From NCBI RefSeq assembly GCF_000007925.1, contig NC_005042.1:434001-498000 (forward strand): a DNA stretch of 64,000 nt. Direction: 5' to 3'. A program made the position numbers and the translations under genes. The number at the start of each line of letters is the position of its first letter. Position 1 is the first letter of the stretch. Positions 1 through 9,367 of the stretch are shown here, piece after piece. Under the pieces are notes generated by a model. The model did no database searches. It was given only the letters and a program-made list of their open reading frames with translations, and had not been told where the DNA came from. This DNA is from Prochlorococcus marinus subsp. marinus str. CCMP1375. GTDB taxonomy: Bacteria > Cyanobacteriota > Cyanobacteriia > PCC-6307 > Cyanobiaceae.

Positions 1-324
1 TAAGAGGACTCCTTCGCCTAAGCCATATTCAACTCTGATATGAACATCTCCTGTGTTTTGATTAGCTTTAAGGAAAACGGGCCCATCTTCTTGAGGCTTT
101 GTTGCTACTTTCATTGGGGACCAACTAAAAAGACTTTCCATTTCTTTTAAAACAAAAATCGCATGCATGCATGAAGGAGCCATTATTCCAACAGTGAACC
201 AATCAGCGTCATCCATATATGAACTAAGTTCTTTTAATAATCTTTTCTCTTGGTTTATATCTAGCATTGGAGCTGAGCGAATCTTTCTAAGATCATTAAG
301 AGAATTAATTTCCGCATTAATCAT
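1..324 (-). CDS. DUF1824-like cyanobacterial protein (3' end outside window)
   Basis: The reverse strand is open from an ATG at 324 to the left edge, giving 108 residues of a truncated protein; an in-frame TAG three codons upstream fixes this ATG as the first possible start. The N-terminus begins MINAEINSLNDLRK and continues with a helical stretch, an ADWFTVGIMAPS segment, and a core ending IRVEYGLGEGVLL at the edge. This pattern resembles the DUF1824 family, small soluble proteins conserved in cyanobacteria with no established function. It lies downstream of fabG on the same strand with a 129-bp gap. The family call is from memory of the motif pattern and is moderately certain; the function is unknown. 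Confidence 0.6.
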   Translation of the reverse strand, partial: MINAEINSLNDLRKIRSAPMLDINQEKRLLKELSSYMDDADWFTVGIMAPSCMHAIFVLKEMESLFSWSPMKVATKPQEDGPVFLKANQNTGDVHIRVEYGLGEGVLL

Positions 325-453
325 TCCTTGCTATAGCATGTATCATTTGTCTTCATAACGTTCCAAAAGGCAGCTGTCTAGAGAGCTGCTTCTCTTGCAA
401 GTGTTTTATACAATTATCATTGGAAAATACTTAATTATTTTGTTTGGAAATTC

Positions 454-1206
454 TTAGCTCATAACCATTCCACCATCAACTTGAAGAACTTGCCCTGTTA
501 TATAAGAAGAGGCTGGATCTGCAGCTAGAAAACGAACTGTCCCAGCAACATGCTCAGTACTCCCAAAATGCCCTAATGGGATCGCTGAAAGTATTGGTTC
601 TGCATCTAACTCTTTTGTCATATCTGTTTCTATAAAGCCAGGTGCAACAGCATTTACTGTGATACCTCTACTAGCAAATTCTTTTGCAGCACTCTTTGTG
701 AAGCCAATTACCCCTGCTTTTGCAGAAGCGTAATTTGCTTGTCCTGCATTACCCATTAATCCTACAACTGAAGTGATATTGATGATGCGCCCTTTTCTTT
801 GTTTAAGCATTGATCTTGAAACTGCTTTAGTGCACAGGAAAACACCAGTGAGGTTTAGATTTAATACTGATTGCCAATCTTCAGTTTTCATCCTCATTAA
901 TAGACCATCTTTGGTTATACCCGCGTTGTTTATCAAAATATCTATATGATCACTTTTTTCTAATACAGTATCTACCAATTCATTTACAGAACTCTCGTCT
1001 GCCACATTTGCTTGCAATGCATATGCTTTCCCTCCAGTGCTTTTGATTAAGGAGACTACTTCTTCTGCTTTGGTTGCTGAATTTGCATAGTTCACTACAA
1101 CTTCTGCGCCTGCCTGAGCAAGGTTCAAGGCAATAGCTTTCCCTATTCCTCTGCTTGCCCCTGTGACAATTGCAGTTTGGCCAATAAGAAGTGATGAAGA
1201 AGTCAT
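454..1206 (-). CDS. fabG: 3-oxoacyl-[acyl-carrier-protein] reductase
   Basis: NADPH-dependent reduction of 3-oxoacyl-ACP in cytosolic type II fatty acid synthesis. The 250-residue protein is a classical short-chain dehydrogenase: the TGASRGIG cofactor loop is at about residues 15-22, NNAG at 93-96, catalytic Ser146, Tyr159 and Lys163 (YxxxK), and the C-terminus ends in the usual VDGGMVMS. I chose the ATG at 1206; the frame extends to a TTG at 1230, but the added residues are not family-like and an A/G-rich stretch precedes the ATG. It is divergent from ispD, with a 115-bp spacer that must hold both promoters. Highly confident. Confidence 0.95.
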   Translation of the reverse strand: MTSSSLLIGQTAIVTGASRGIGKAIALNLAQAGAEVVVNYANSATKAEEVVSLIKSTGGKAYALQANVADESSVNELVDTVLEKSDHIDILINNAGITKDGLLMRMKTEDWQSVLNLNLTGVFLCTKAVSRSMLKQRKGRIINITSVVGLMGNAGQANYASAKAGVIGFTKSAAKEFASRGITVNAVAPGFIETDMTKELDAEPILSAIPLGHFGSTEHVAGTVRFLAADPASSYITGQVLQVDGGMVMS

Positions 1207-1321
1207 ACGATTTTTGTTTCCTTGATCCAATAGATCAACGTAGTTTGTACTAAGCCTAATAAATTAGATCAGTGTTGATTAAGTTGAAAGGAGTTAAGAC
1301 CTTTCTTAAAAGGAGAAAGTT

Positions 1322-2002
1322 TTGCATTTATTAATTGCTGCTGCCGGTAGTGGTAAACGCATGGGAGCTAATTGCAACAAGTTATTGCTAAAAGTTGCTG
1401 GTAGATCAGTTTTAGCATGGACCTTGGATGCGGTTAAGAGATCGAATTCTATAAGTTGGATAGGAATTGTTGGCCAGCCTTCTGATAAAGAAGCAATAGT
1501 TTCTATTTTTGATGAATGTGCTCTTCAAGCTAAATGGATTAACGGAGGTGATTCGCGCCAAGAGTCTGTGCAATTAGGTTTAGAGGGTTTGCCTCTTGAT
1601 GCAAAACATGTTCTTATTCATGATGGTGCGAGATGTTTGGTAGAACCAGAATTGTTTGACAAGTGTAGTGAGATGCTCAGGCAAGGGGTTTCTGTGATTG
1701 CAGCAACTCCTGTAATTGACACGATAAAAAAAGTTTCTTTGGATGGCTTTATCAACAAAACCTTCAATAGAGCTGAATTGTGGGCAGCTCAAACACCTCA
1801 GGGCTTCAATGTTGAACAATTAAGACAAGGACACAAAAAGGCGCTTGTTAACAATTGGACTGTTACTGATGATGCATCACTTTTCGAAAAACTAGGTTGG
1901 CCTGTGAAGATTTTGGAATCTTCTCCATCTAACATTAAAGTTACTACTCCATTTGATTTGCTTATTGCTGACGCATTGCTTTCTAGCAGGGGTGCAGACT
2001 AA
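1322..2002 (+). CDS. ispD: 2-C-methyl-D-erythritol 4-phosphate cytidylyltransferase
   Basis: Third step of the MEP isoprenoid pathway: MEP + CTP to CDP-ME, feeding carotenoids, phytol and quinones. The nucleotidyltransferase fold is recognised by the N-terminal [10 protein letters not shown] loop, a following Lys (NKLLL), the HDGARCLV segment near residue 100 and [11 protein letters not shown] near residue 185. Length (226 aa) is normal. The start codon is TTG, preceded by AAAGGAGA about seven bases upstream, which supports it; the family signature begins almost immediately afterwards. Its 3' end overlaps the convergent LD-carboxypeptidase gene by 20 bp. Confidence 0.94.
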   Translation: MHLLIAAAGSGKRMGANCNKLLLKVAGRSVLAWTLDAVKRSNSISWIGIVGQPSDKEAIVSIFDECALQAKWINGGDSRQESVQLGLEGLPLDAKHVLIHDGARCLVEPELFDKCSEMLRQGVSVIAATPVIDTIKKVSLDGFINKTFNRAELWAAQTPQGFNVEQLRQGHKKALVNNWTVTDDASLFEKLGWPVKILESSPSNIKVTTPFDLLIADALLSSRGAD

Positions 2003-2885
2003 GACGACCTGAGTAACCATCAAGGGTTGCTTCCCATCCAAGAGGCAGAGCAGCATTTCCGCAACAATGACCAATCGGCAAGTTTGCTATCACAGGAATA
2101 TTTAGATCAATAGAGCGTTCTTTAAGAATTTCGTTCAGAGTAAATGCTTGTGAAGCATTGTCTGTGTCTTGATCTACGCAATCAATGAAGCTTCCAAAAG
2201 CTAGTCCAGCAAGATTCTGGAGAATCCCATTTAGACGCCATTGAGTTAACATTCTGTCAATACGGTATGGTGCCTCTCCAATGTCTTCAAGTACCAAAAT
2301 TACACCTCTTAAATCTGGAATATGTCTACTTCCAAGTAGATGAGAGGCTACGGTTAGATTAGTTGCAACTATTGGACCTTTGGCAATGCCTCCAACCCAT
2401 GGCTCACCATAGAGGTCAGGTGCAGACTTGTTAAATAAAATAGATTTCAGCCTTTCTTTGCTCCATTCAGGCTCTTTAGCAATAGAAGTGACTAGGGGAC
2501 CATGAATTGAACCATCAAATCCTGCGGAAAGTCTCGCAAGAAGAATTGATGATAAATCTGAAAAGCCAAGGAGCCATCCTTTTTGCCATGGTTGATTATG
2601 TTCTAATAGACGTGCTGCCCCCCACCCTCCTCTTGCAAAGGCAATTAAATTGGGCGTTTCTTCTGGGTGTAATTCCTTGAGCCTAACTGTATCTTCGCCT
2701 GAAAAATAACCCCAATGTCTTCCTTTTACAACTTGATTTTTGCATATTAAGCCCCATTCTTTAAAGACTTGCAATCCCTCAAGAAGAGAGGTGTCATTAT
2801 TAATGACTGAACTGATCGACACACTAAGCACATCATCGCCTTTTTGTAGTCGTGGTGTAATGGTGTAAGGCTCAAGTAAAACCAT
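1983..2885 (-). CDS. ldcA: LD-carboxypeptidase (peptidase S66, murein tetrapeptide carboxypeptidase)
   Basis: Serine peptidase that removes the terminal D-Ala from murein tetrapeptides during cell-wall recycling. The 300-aa protein has the S66 architecture: [12 protein letters not shown] (84-94), the nucleophile elbow GFSD with Ser109, the acidic member Glu200 in [14 protein letters not shown], and His273 in LPIGHCCGN, so the expected Ser-Glu-His set is complete. There is no signal peptide, consistent with a cytoplasmic recycling enzyme. The ATG lies 2 bp after the ubiA stop, so the two are probably co-transcribed. The C-terminus overlaps ispD tail-to-tail by 20 bp. Confidence 0.88.
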   Translation of the reverse strand: MVLLEPYTITPRLQKGDDVLSVSISSVINNDTSLLEGLQVFKEWGLICKNQVVKGRHWGYFSGEDTVRLKELHPEETPNLIAFARGGWGAARLLEHNQPWQKGWLLGFSDLSSILLARLSAGFDGSIHGPLVTSIAKEPEWSKERLKSILFNKSAPDLYGEPWVGGIAKGPIVATNLTVASHLLGSRHIPDLRGVILVLEDIGEAPYRIDRMLTQWRLNGILQNLAGLAFGSFIDCVDQDTDNASQAFTLNEILKERSIDLNIPVIANLPIGHCCGNAALPLGWEATLDGYSGRLSLHPC

Positions 2886-2887
2886 TC

Positions 2888-3778
2888 TTAAAAATTTCCA
2901 AGTATCAATCCGAATAGTATTAGGCCACCTAAAAATACTTGATTGCGAAAATGCTTGCCAAATTTGTTTGTATTAGCCTCAAGCTCTTTTAAAGAAAAAA
3001 CCTCTTTTTGCATCCCTATACTTGCTATAAGCCAAAAAGGCCAGAATATTATTCCTATGTCTTTGGTTAAGGCGCTAAACGCGATCAGTGTTGATGTAAG
3101 TGCATAGCAAATAAAAACCGATTTTAAAGCTTTTTGACCAAGAGATAAGGCACTGCTTTGCAAACCTAGTTTTTTGTCGTCATCCTTGTCGGCCATTGCG
3201 TAAACAGTATCAAAACCAAAAGTCCATACCATTGTCGCCAACCAACAGGTAAGTAATGGAAAGCCACCATTTAATGAATGTTCACTTGCTGCCCAAGGAA
3301 TTAGAACAGCAAAGCCCCAGCAGAACGCAAGAAGAACTTGTGGATATCTAAACCATCTTTTAGATGATGGATATATAAGTATTGGAACCAATGCCATTGC
3401 CGCCAGTTTTAAAGAAAGGTTTTGGCTAGGGGTTGGTAGCAACAAAATGACTTTCAAGCTTATAATCAGTAGAAATATAAGCAGAGAAAATGCCTCTACT
3501 ATTGAGAGACTGCCATTGGCTAAAGGTCTGTTTTTAGTCCGTTTGACCTTTGAATCTATTTTTCTATCCCAAAGATCATTAGCAATACACCCTGCGCCGC
3601 TAACAGATATCGCTCCTGCAATTATTAATGTAACCAACTCTTTAGAAGGAGGTGCATTAGGAGTGAGCCATAATGACCACCCCGCAGGAATTAATAAAAT
3701 CAGCCTTCCTGTAGGTTTATTCCAACGAAGAAGATGAAAAATATTTAGGAGTTTTTTGGTTAATAGGAAAGATTTCAC
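2888..3778 (-). CDS. ubiA: 4-hydroxybenzoate polyprenyltransferase (UbiA-type), plastoquinone pathway
   Basis: Integral membrane prenyltransferase that would attach a polyprenyl chain to 4-hydroxybenzoate, in cyanobacteria for plastoquinone. The two aspartate-rich motifs are present: NDLWDRKID at 67-75 and FDTVYAMADKDDD at about 189-201, separated by several hydrophobic helices; total length 296 aa is normal. The start is GTG (KSFLLTKK follows); no ATG lies nearby. It precedes ldcA by 2 bp and is divergent from ppx, with about 55 bp between start codons. The exact prenyl donor and acceptor cannot be read from sequence. Confidence 0.88.
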   Translation of the reverse strand: MKSFLLTKKLLNIFHLLRWNKPTGRLILLIPAGWSLWLTPNAPPSKELVTLIIAGAISVSGAGCIANDLWDRKIDSKVKRTKNRPLANGSLSIVEAFSLLIFLLIISLKVILLLPTPSQNLSLKLAAMALVPILIYPSSKRWFRYPQVLLAFCWGFAVLIPWAASEHSLNGGFPLLTCWLATMVWTFGFDTVYAMADKDDDKKLGLQSSALSLGQKALKSVFICYALTSTLIAFSALTKDIGIIFWPFWLIASIGMQKEVFSLKELEANTNKFGKHFRNQVFLGGLILFGLILGNF

Positions 3779-3833
3779 TTGCAGATTGTTTTAGTAAGGT
3801 GAATCAATTGCTGCTAGATTCAATTTTGATCCT

Positions 3834-5510
3834 TTGGGACTTGTTGTGTCAAAGAGCCCTGTTGAAATTACAGGTGAGGAGTCAATATCAACTAGTCATG
3901 CCGAAATTTATCAAAGTAAAGATTCCAGGTTTAGAAATAATGAAAAAATCCGTCGAGTAGCTGCTGTTGATATAGGAACAAATTCCATTCATTTGGTTAT
4001 TGCATCAGTAGACCCTAGTTTGAATACCTTTAGCATTGATCTTGCAGAGAAATCTTCTACTAGATTAGGTAATAGAGATCCAGAGAATGGTGATCTGACT
4101 GAATCTGCAAAAGAGAGAACTATTGAAACTTTGAAACGGTTTAAAGATCTTGCTTTCAGTCATAAGGTAGATGAGATTCTTTTAGCAGCAACAAGTGCAG
4201 TTAGAGAGGCTCCAAATGGAGCAGGTTTTTTGCAGCAAATTAATGCCAATCTTGGCCTAGAAGTAGAGCTGGTGAGTGGACCTGAAGAGGCTAGGCTCAT
4301 TTATCTGGGCGTTCTTTCAGGAATGCCTTTTGGTGAAACTCCTCATATCTTGCTTGACATTGGTGGTGGATCAACAGAATTAGTGCTTGCTGATGGCCAA
4401 GATGCGAGAGCTTTAACTAGTACAAGACTTGGTGCAGTAAGCCTGCAAAGAGATTTCGTAAAGGAGGAGCCAATATCATCTCAGCGACTTGAGTTCTTGA
4501 AAACTTTTATACAGGGATCTTTGGAACCAGCTATTAATAAAGTTTGTTCTCGTATTAATGAAGGAGAAAAAACTGCTTTAGTTGCCACTAGTGGGACTGC
4601 ACTTGCAATAGGAACTTTGGCCGCATCAGAACAGCAAAACTTTGAATTTAGAAAACATGGTTACAAATTCACTAAAGAACAATTAGACAAATTAATTGAA
4701 AAATTATTAATTATGACTCCTGATCAAAGGAGAAAGCTCCCTTCAATAAGTGATCGACGAGCTGAGATTATTGTTCCAGGTGCATTGATAATGCAAGTTG
4801 CAATGCAGATGCTTGATATAGAAGAGGTTATTCTCAGTGAAAGGGCCTTGCGAGAAGGCTTGGTTGTAGATTGGATGTTTAGGAAAGGGCTATTAAAGGA
4901 TCGCTTTAGTTTTCAAGGAAGCATTCGTGAAAGAACCGTAATTCATCAACTAGAAAGGTTTTCAGTTAATAGACAACGTGCCGAGCGTGTAGCAGCAAAT
5001 GCATTGGATATTTATGACAATACACACGGAGCATTGCATCACGATGAAGGGGATGGGAGAGATTTGCTTTGGGCTGCTGCTTTGTTGCATTCATGCGGCC
5101 AACATATCAATTTAGCCTCTTTTCACAAACATTCTTGGTATTTAATTCGGCATGGTGAATTATTAGGTTATTCACAGGCAGAGCATTTAATGGTTGCTGC
5201 TATTGCTAGATATCACAGGAAAAGTCTGCCTAAAAAAAGACATGAGGCTTGGCAATCTTTGTTTAATAAAGAGCATCGACGAATTGTTTCTGAAATGTCT
5301 TTAATTCTTAGATTGTCAGCTGCATTAGATAGACGCCCTGAACCAGCAATTGCTTCTCTAAGAGTTGCATGCAGTTCTTCTGAAATTATCTTTTACCTTG
5401 TCCCAGAGGGTACAAAGCAAAATTTAGCTCTAGAGATTTGGAGCTTAAGTAATTGCATCCCAATAGTAAAAAGTTTAACTGGATTTGATTTAAAAGTTTT
5501 AGTTGATTGA
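3834..5510 (+). CDS. ppx: Exopolyphosphatase, Ppx/GppA family with HD-like C-terminal domain
   Basis: Hydrolyses terminal phosphates of polyphosphate, or of pppGpp in some family members. The ASKHA-fold N-terminal half shows AAVDIGTNSIHLVIA near residue 43, GPEEARLIYLG near 150, ILLDIGGGSTELV near 174 and ATSGTALAIG near 252. The C-terminal third contains LLHSCGQHINLASFHKHSW, the helical HD-like module of long Ppx proteins. About 42 residues precede the core and look disordered. No ATG is available; the choice is TTG at 3834 or GTG at 3846, and neither has a clear ribosome binding site. Followed by 204 bp of AT-rich spacer. Confidence 0.9.
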   Translation: MGLVVSKSPVEITGEESISTSHAEIYQSKDSRFRNNEKIRRVAAVDIGTNSIHLVIASVDPSLNTFSIDLAEKSSTRLGNRDPENGDLTESAKERTIETLKRFKDLAFSHKVDEILLAATSAVREAPNGAGFLQQINANLGLEVELVSGPEEARLIYLGVLSGMPFGETPHILLDIGGGSTELVLADGQDARALTSTRLGAVSLQRDFVKEEPISSQRLEFLKTFIQGSLEPAINKVCSRINEGEKTALVATSGTALAIGTLAASEQQNFEFRKHGYKFTKEQLDKLIEKLLIMTPDQRRKLPSISDRRAEIIVPGALIMQVAMQMLDIEEVILSERALREGLVVDWMFRKGLLKDRFSFQGSIRERTVIHQLERFSVNRQRAERVAANALDIYDNTHGALHHDEGDGRDLLWAAALLHSCGQHINLASFHKHSWYLIRHGELLGYSQAEHLMVAAIARYHRKSLPKKRHEAWQSLFNKEHRRIVSEMSLILRLSAALDRRPEPAIASLRVACSSSEIIFYLVPEGTKQNLALEIWSLSNCIPIVKSLTGFDLKVLVD

Positions 5511-5714
5511 AATTTATATTGAGCGATAAAAGATAATTTCATTGATATACTTTAGGACTTGATTTATTGTTTTTTGGTACTTTAATAGCTTTTTTTAGTC
5601 ACCTTTAAAACAAAATTAATCCCAAACTTCGTTGTTGATGCAGCTAAAAACAAATCAATTAAAGACAATATAAGTACAAAAATCTATGTTCTTTTCTTTT
5701 TTGATAGGGATCAC

Positions 5715-6467
5715 TTATTTTTTTCTAAATAAATGCTTGTGTTCATCAGAATAAAGCTTTGAGCGTTTGTCATGTGATTTTAATGCAGGGCTAATGATGT
5801 AGAGGGTAGTCCTAAAAAGTCCTTTGTCTCTTGATGCTGCTGCCATTTGATTCAAAGGAACTATTTTTAACCATTGATCTTTCCATGTGACTCTATAGCC
5901 AATTGCTACTGGGGTGTCTTTCGGGTAATAAGTCAATAATGTTTTTTGGACATCTTCTACATGCCTTGCGCTTAGATATAAGCATAAAGAAGCACCTATT
6001 TTGGCCAGGTTTTCTAATTTTTCTGCTTCAGGGATACCAGTCCTCCCTCCCGATCTGCTAAGGACAATAGTTTGAACTATTCCTGGAATTGTCAGCTCTT
6101 TTTTTAATTCTGATGCAGTTGCTTGATATGCGCTAATACCTGGAATAATTTCAACATCAATGCCTTCTTCTGCCAGAGCATAGATTTGTTCTGAAATTGC
6201 TCCATATAAGCAAGGATCACCATCATGTAATCGAACTACTCTCTTGCCTTGCTGGGCTTTACTTATAAGTAGAGCAAGAATTTCTTCAAGAGTTAATGAA
6301 CTGGTAGCAAATTTCTCACAAGTTTTTGATGTTAACTCAGCAATTTCAGGAGAAATTAATGAATCTGTCCATATCAAAACCTCTGCATTTTGTAATCTAT
6401 TTAATGCTCTTAGAGTTAATAAATCTGCAGAGCCTGGACCTGCTCCAACTATTGCAATTTTGTTCAT
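5715..6467 (-). CDS. cobM: Precorrin-4 C11-methyltransferase
   Basis: SAM-dependent methylation of the corrin ring at C11 in cobalamin synthesis. The N-terminal [14 protein letters not shown] loop (residues 8-21) is the hallmark of tetrapyrrole methyltransferases; [12 protein letters not shown] near 77 and the [12 protein letters not shown] segment near 110 are also typical, and SRSGGRTG fits the CobM/CbiF subgroup. Length 250 aa is normal. Its ATG overlaps the lgt stop region by 4 bp (ATGA), implying translational coupling. Together with cobK at 45 kb it shows the organism makes a corrinoid. Confidence 0.9.
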   Translation of the reverse strand: MNKIAIVGAGPGSADLLTLRALNRLQNAEVLIWTDSLISPEIAELTSKTCEKFATSSLTLEEILALLISKAQQGKRVVRLHDGDPCLYGAISEQIYALAEEGIDVEIIPGISAYQATASELKKELTIPGIVQTIVLSRSGGRTGIPEAEKLENLAKIGASLCLYLSARHVEDVQKTLLTYYPKDTPVAIGYRVTWKDQWLKIVPLNQMAAASRDKGLFRTTLYIISPALKSHDKRSKLYSDEHKHLFRKK

Positions 6468-7375
6468 TTCTTTCTATTCCTAGTGATACCAAAATTTGGC
6501 ATTTTTCTTTTGCTTTGATAAATCCACCAAAGCCCAAAGGAGCCAAGGCAAATCAATAGAAAACTTATTAATTGGGCGATTCGAAGTCCTCCTTCACAGA
6601 AAGGTGGGGAACCGCCTAAACAAAGAGGATCAATTCTTAATCCTTCAATCCATATACGTCCAAGACTATAGGTAATTAAATATATGCAGCTCAAAGCACC
6701 TGAAGGTAGTTTCATCAATCCTCTAATATTTAATCGAAATAAGAAAATTAGTATTAAAAAAATGCAAATATTCCAGAGTGATTCATAAAGAAACGTTGGG
6801 TGAAAATAGCTTTGATCAGAAAAGGATTCTGGCCTTGAAGAGAAAGGGATGAATAGTTTCCAAGGTTGGTTAGTTGGTAGTCCAAAAGCTTCATTGTTAA
6901 AGAAATTCCCCCATCTACCTATTGCTTGTCCCAAGGCAACTGATGGTACAAGAACATCTAGAACATCCCAAAATCTTTGTTTTTTTATTCGACAGAAAAG
7001 AATTATAGAGATTGTGCCCATAATTAATGCGCCATGTATAGCAATACCTCCATTCCAAATTTCAAGAAAACTTGGTATGGGAATTTGTAATCCTAAAAGA
7101 TGTACTTTGCTCCAAAAATTAACTCCATTGTAGTTATTCCATTCAAAGGAAACGTAATAAAACCTTGCGCCAAAAATCGAGCTTAATATTAGTATTGGCA
7201 TTAGGTCATTAATTATTCCAGGATTGATATTTCTATAACTCCCAAGACGGGTGGATAGCTTTAGGCCAATTAATACTGATATTGCAATAAGTATTCCATA
7301 CCATCGAACAGTTAAAGTACCAAGTTCTATTAACTCAGCACCTGGAGATCTAAAGGTAGCAATTATACCTTCCAT
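6464..7375 (-). CDS. lgt: Prolipoprotein diacylglyceryl transferase
   Basis: Plasma-membrane enzyme that transfers diacylglycerol from phosphatidylglycerol to the lipobox cysteine of prolipoproteins. About seven hydrophobic segments; the conserved His is in [12 protein letters not shown] (His114) and the PG-binding signature [17 protein letters not shown] spans about 149-165. Length 303 aa is normal. It lies 22 bp downstream of petA on the same strand and overlaps cobM by 4 bp, so cobM, lgt and the cytochrome genes may share transcripts. Highly confident. Confidence 0.95.
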   Translation of the reverse strand: MEGIIATFRSPGAELIELGTLTVRWYGILIAISVLIGLKLSTRLGSYRNINPGIINDLMPILILSSIFGARFYYVSFEWNNYNGVNFWSKVHLLGLQIPIPSFLEIWNGGIAIHGALIMGTISIILFCRIKKQRFWDVLDVLVPSVALGQAIGRWGNFFNNEAFGLPTNQPWKLFIPFSSRPESFSDQSYFHPTFLYESLWNICIFLILIFLFRLNIRGLMKLPSGALSCIYLITYSLGRIWIEGLRIDPLCLGGSPPFCEGGLRIAQLISFLLICLGSFGLWWIYQSKRKMPNFGITRNRKK

Positions 7376-7397
7376 TTATAAAGGAAGTTTTATTCTT

Positions 7398-8330
7398 TTA
7401 GATTCCCTCTGCAGCTTGAACTTTTTCAACTTGCTTTTTCTTTAAAACTAGTAATATTTGAGTTAGTGCAACTCCTGCAAAGAATGCAATTAAGCCTATA
7501 ACTCTTGCAGGACTTTGAAGAACAATTTCTGTATCCAATTGTCCAAAACCTCCAACATTAGGATCTGAAGTTAGAGGTATTCCTATATCGATAGTTTGAC
7601 CTTCTTTAACAACTAAGCTAGGACCTACAGGTATCTCCTCTATAATTGCTTCCCCTGATTCAGTCTGAATAGTTATATTCGTACCACCATCTTTATTAGG
7701 CTCAATGGTTGAAATTAACCCAGCTGCTGTAGAAGTGAAAATAGAATTATTGCTTTTTTCTCCTGTGGGATAAACCTGCCCTCTTCCACGATTACCTCCT
7801 ACATTAATTGAATATTTTCCGAAATGAATATTCTTATCTTTTGCAGGATCAGGAGAAAGTATAGGGAAAACTATTTCTTTATTTTGATCTCCAGGTAAAG
7901 GGCCTACAAGAATAATATTGTCTTTTTCTTCACTATATTGAGTAAAATAAACACCTTTGGTTTCTTCTTTTATATCTTCAGTCCAACGATCTTGTGGTGC
8001 AAGTTTAAAGCCGTCAGGAAGCATTACTACTGCACCTACTTGAAGAGGTACTTTGCTGCCATCTGCGCCGATTTCTTCAGTACCAGGTTTGTAAGGTATT
8101 TTGACAGCTGCTTTAAATACACTATCTGCACCAACTGACTGAGGAACTTCTACTTGAGTTGTCATCTTTGCTAAGTGACAGTTAGCACAAACTAATTTCC
8201 CTGTAGCCTCTCTGGGATTTTCATAATTTTGTTGGGCCCAAAAAGGATAAGCAAAGCTTGAAGATGGAGAAATTATTATAGAAAGCCCAATAATTATTGA
8301 GCCTAGGAAAAAAGTAAGTATGCGGCGCAT
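7398..8330 (-). CDS. petA: Apocytochrome f of the cytochrome b6f complex
   Basis: Heme c subunit that passes electrons from the Rieske protein to plastocyanin or cytochrome c6 in the thylakoid lumen. A Sec signal peptide (1-27, ending SSSFA) is followed by the mature [17 protein letters not shown], whose N-terminal Tyr28 is the known axial heme ligand. The heme site is CANCH (48-52). A large luminal domain is followed by a C-terminal membrane anchor at about 274-294 and a basic stromal tail. Length 310 aa is normal. It follows petC by 56 bp, forming the usual petC-petA unit. Confidence 0.98.
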   Translation of the reverse strand: MRRILTFFLGSIIIGLSIIISPSSSFAYPFWAQQNYENPREATGKLVCANCHLAKMTTQVEVPQSVGADSVFKAAVKIPYKPGTEEIGADGSKVPLQVGAVVMLPDGFKLAPQDRWTEDIKEETKGVYFTQYSEEKDNIILVGPLPGDQNKEIVFPILSPDPAKDKNIHFGKYSINVGGNRGRGQVYPTGEKSNNSIFTSTAAGLISTIEPNKDGGTNITIQTESGEAIIEEIPVGPSLVVKEGQTIDIGIPLTSDPNVGGFGQLDTEIVLQSPARVIGLIAFFAGVALTQILLVLKKKQVEKVQAAEGI

Positions 8331-8386
8331 GATTTGATTCTAATGATTGAGAAAGAAGTAAGGAAGAATTGACATTCTGGAAAAAT

Positions 8387-8923
8387 TTATGCCCACCATG
8401 GCTTATCTCCAGTCCTGAAATCTGTTTCAGTCCATTGACTAACCAATACGTTGTCATCATCTATATCTATATGAGTTAAAGCTAAAGAAAGTGGAGCAGG
8501 CCCCCTTACAACTTTCCCATTTGCATCGTATTGGCTTCCATGACAGGGGCAAATGTATTTATTTGCTCCACTATTCCAAGGAACTACACAACCTAGATGA
8601 GTACAGATTGCATTTATTCCAAAATTGCCGATAGCTGCATCACCATCAACAATTAAATAAGTCGGATCTCCTTTTAGACCCTGGACAAGACTTCTATCAC
8701 CAGCAGGATGATTGGAAAGCCATCCAGTAGCTGTTACTGCATTGCCGAGTTCATCTTTAGCAGTTGTTCCTCCAGTACCTCCCCCTGCTCTTAATGGCAT
8801 GAAGAAATTGGCAACAGGGTACAGAGCACCTAATGCAACTCCAGTAGCAGTGCCAAAAGTAAGAAGGTTCATGAACTGACGCCTGCCCATGGAGGGCACA
8901 TCACTAGGACTCATTTGTGTCAT
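8387..8923 (-). CDS. petC: Rieske iron-sulfur protein of the cytochrome b6f complex
   Basis: 2Fe-2S subunit that oxidises plastoquinol. Cluster ligands are in CTHLGC (107-112) and CPCHGS (125-130). The N-terminus has GRRQFMNLL with twin arginines at 14-15, followed by a hydrophobic segment (about 17-36): the uncleaved Tat-type anchor of Rieske proteins. A Gly-rich hinge (GGGTGGTT) follows. 178 aa, normal. First gene of petC-petA. The DUF3067 gene and tatC lie just upstream, and TatC is the channel subunit expected to translocate this protein. Confidence 0.98.
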   Translation of the reverse strand: MTQMSPSDVPSMGRRQFMNLLTFGTATGVALGALYPVANFFMPLRAGGGTGGTTAKDELGNAVTATGWLSNHPAGDRSLVQGLKGDPTYLIVDGDAAIGNFGINAICTHLGCVVPWNSGANKYICPCHGSQYDANGKVVRGPAPLSLALTHIDIDDDNVLVSQWTETDFRTGDKPWWA

Positions 8924-9073
8924 GCCAGATGTTCACACAGCTCATAATTGTTACCATTATGACCTGTAAAGGTACTCTCCTGCTTGAAAAAATAGGGATC
9001 TAAATATGATTTAGTTGATTTTGAGGCTAATTCCATTTCTGGTAGTGCATCTTCTCCATTAAAAGTTGATGAG

Positions 9074-9367
9074 GTGATCGGATTTCTTCGTAATAAATGG
9101 GGGGTTAGATATGAATTAAGACTTTTAGTCAAAGGTAAAAGCATGTACTTACAAATAATGTGGGGATACTTGGAGCAGCAATCTTTTCCTTTGTCTGAAA
9201 GTGAATATCGGGCAATGCTAGCTGAAATACTTGAAGTTATAAATCGTTTAGGAAGAGCTTGCATGGTTAGATCTTGGTTATTACAAGTAAAAAGGAAGCC
9301 TAGAGTTGGAAAAGCACTTAGTTTGCCTCTTAGGGTGGATGAACGGTCGGAGGAATTTGTTCTTTGA
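9074..9367 (+). CDS. DUF3067 family protein
   Basis: Small soluble protein of about 97 aa carrying the pattern FLRNKWGVRYELRLLVK, then YLQIMWGYLEQQSFPLSESEY and a C-terminal KRKPRVGKALSLPL. I recognise this as the DUF3067 family of cyanobacteria and plastids; the function is not established. The frame is open upstream to 8996 but offers no ATG, GTG or TTG before the GTG at 9074, which lies close to where family members begin. It sits between petC (divergent) and tatC (convergent, 38-bp overlap). Confidence 0.75.
   Translation: MIGFLRNKWGVRYELRLLVKGKSMYLQIMWGYLEQQSFPLSESEYRAMLAEILEVINRLGRACMVRSWLLQVKRKPRVGKALSLPLRVDERSEEFVL

Noticed and set aside
1580-1819. Minus-strand ORF inside ispD
   Set aside because: It is a shadow frame of ispD without family motifs; other long opposite-frame ORFs inside known genes were dismissed for the same reason.
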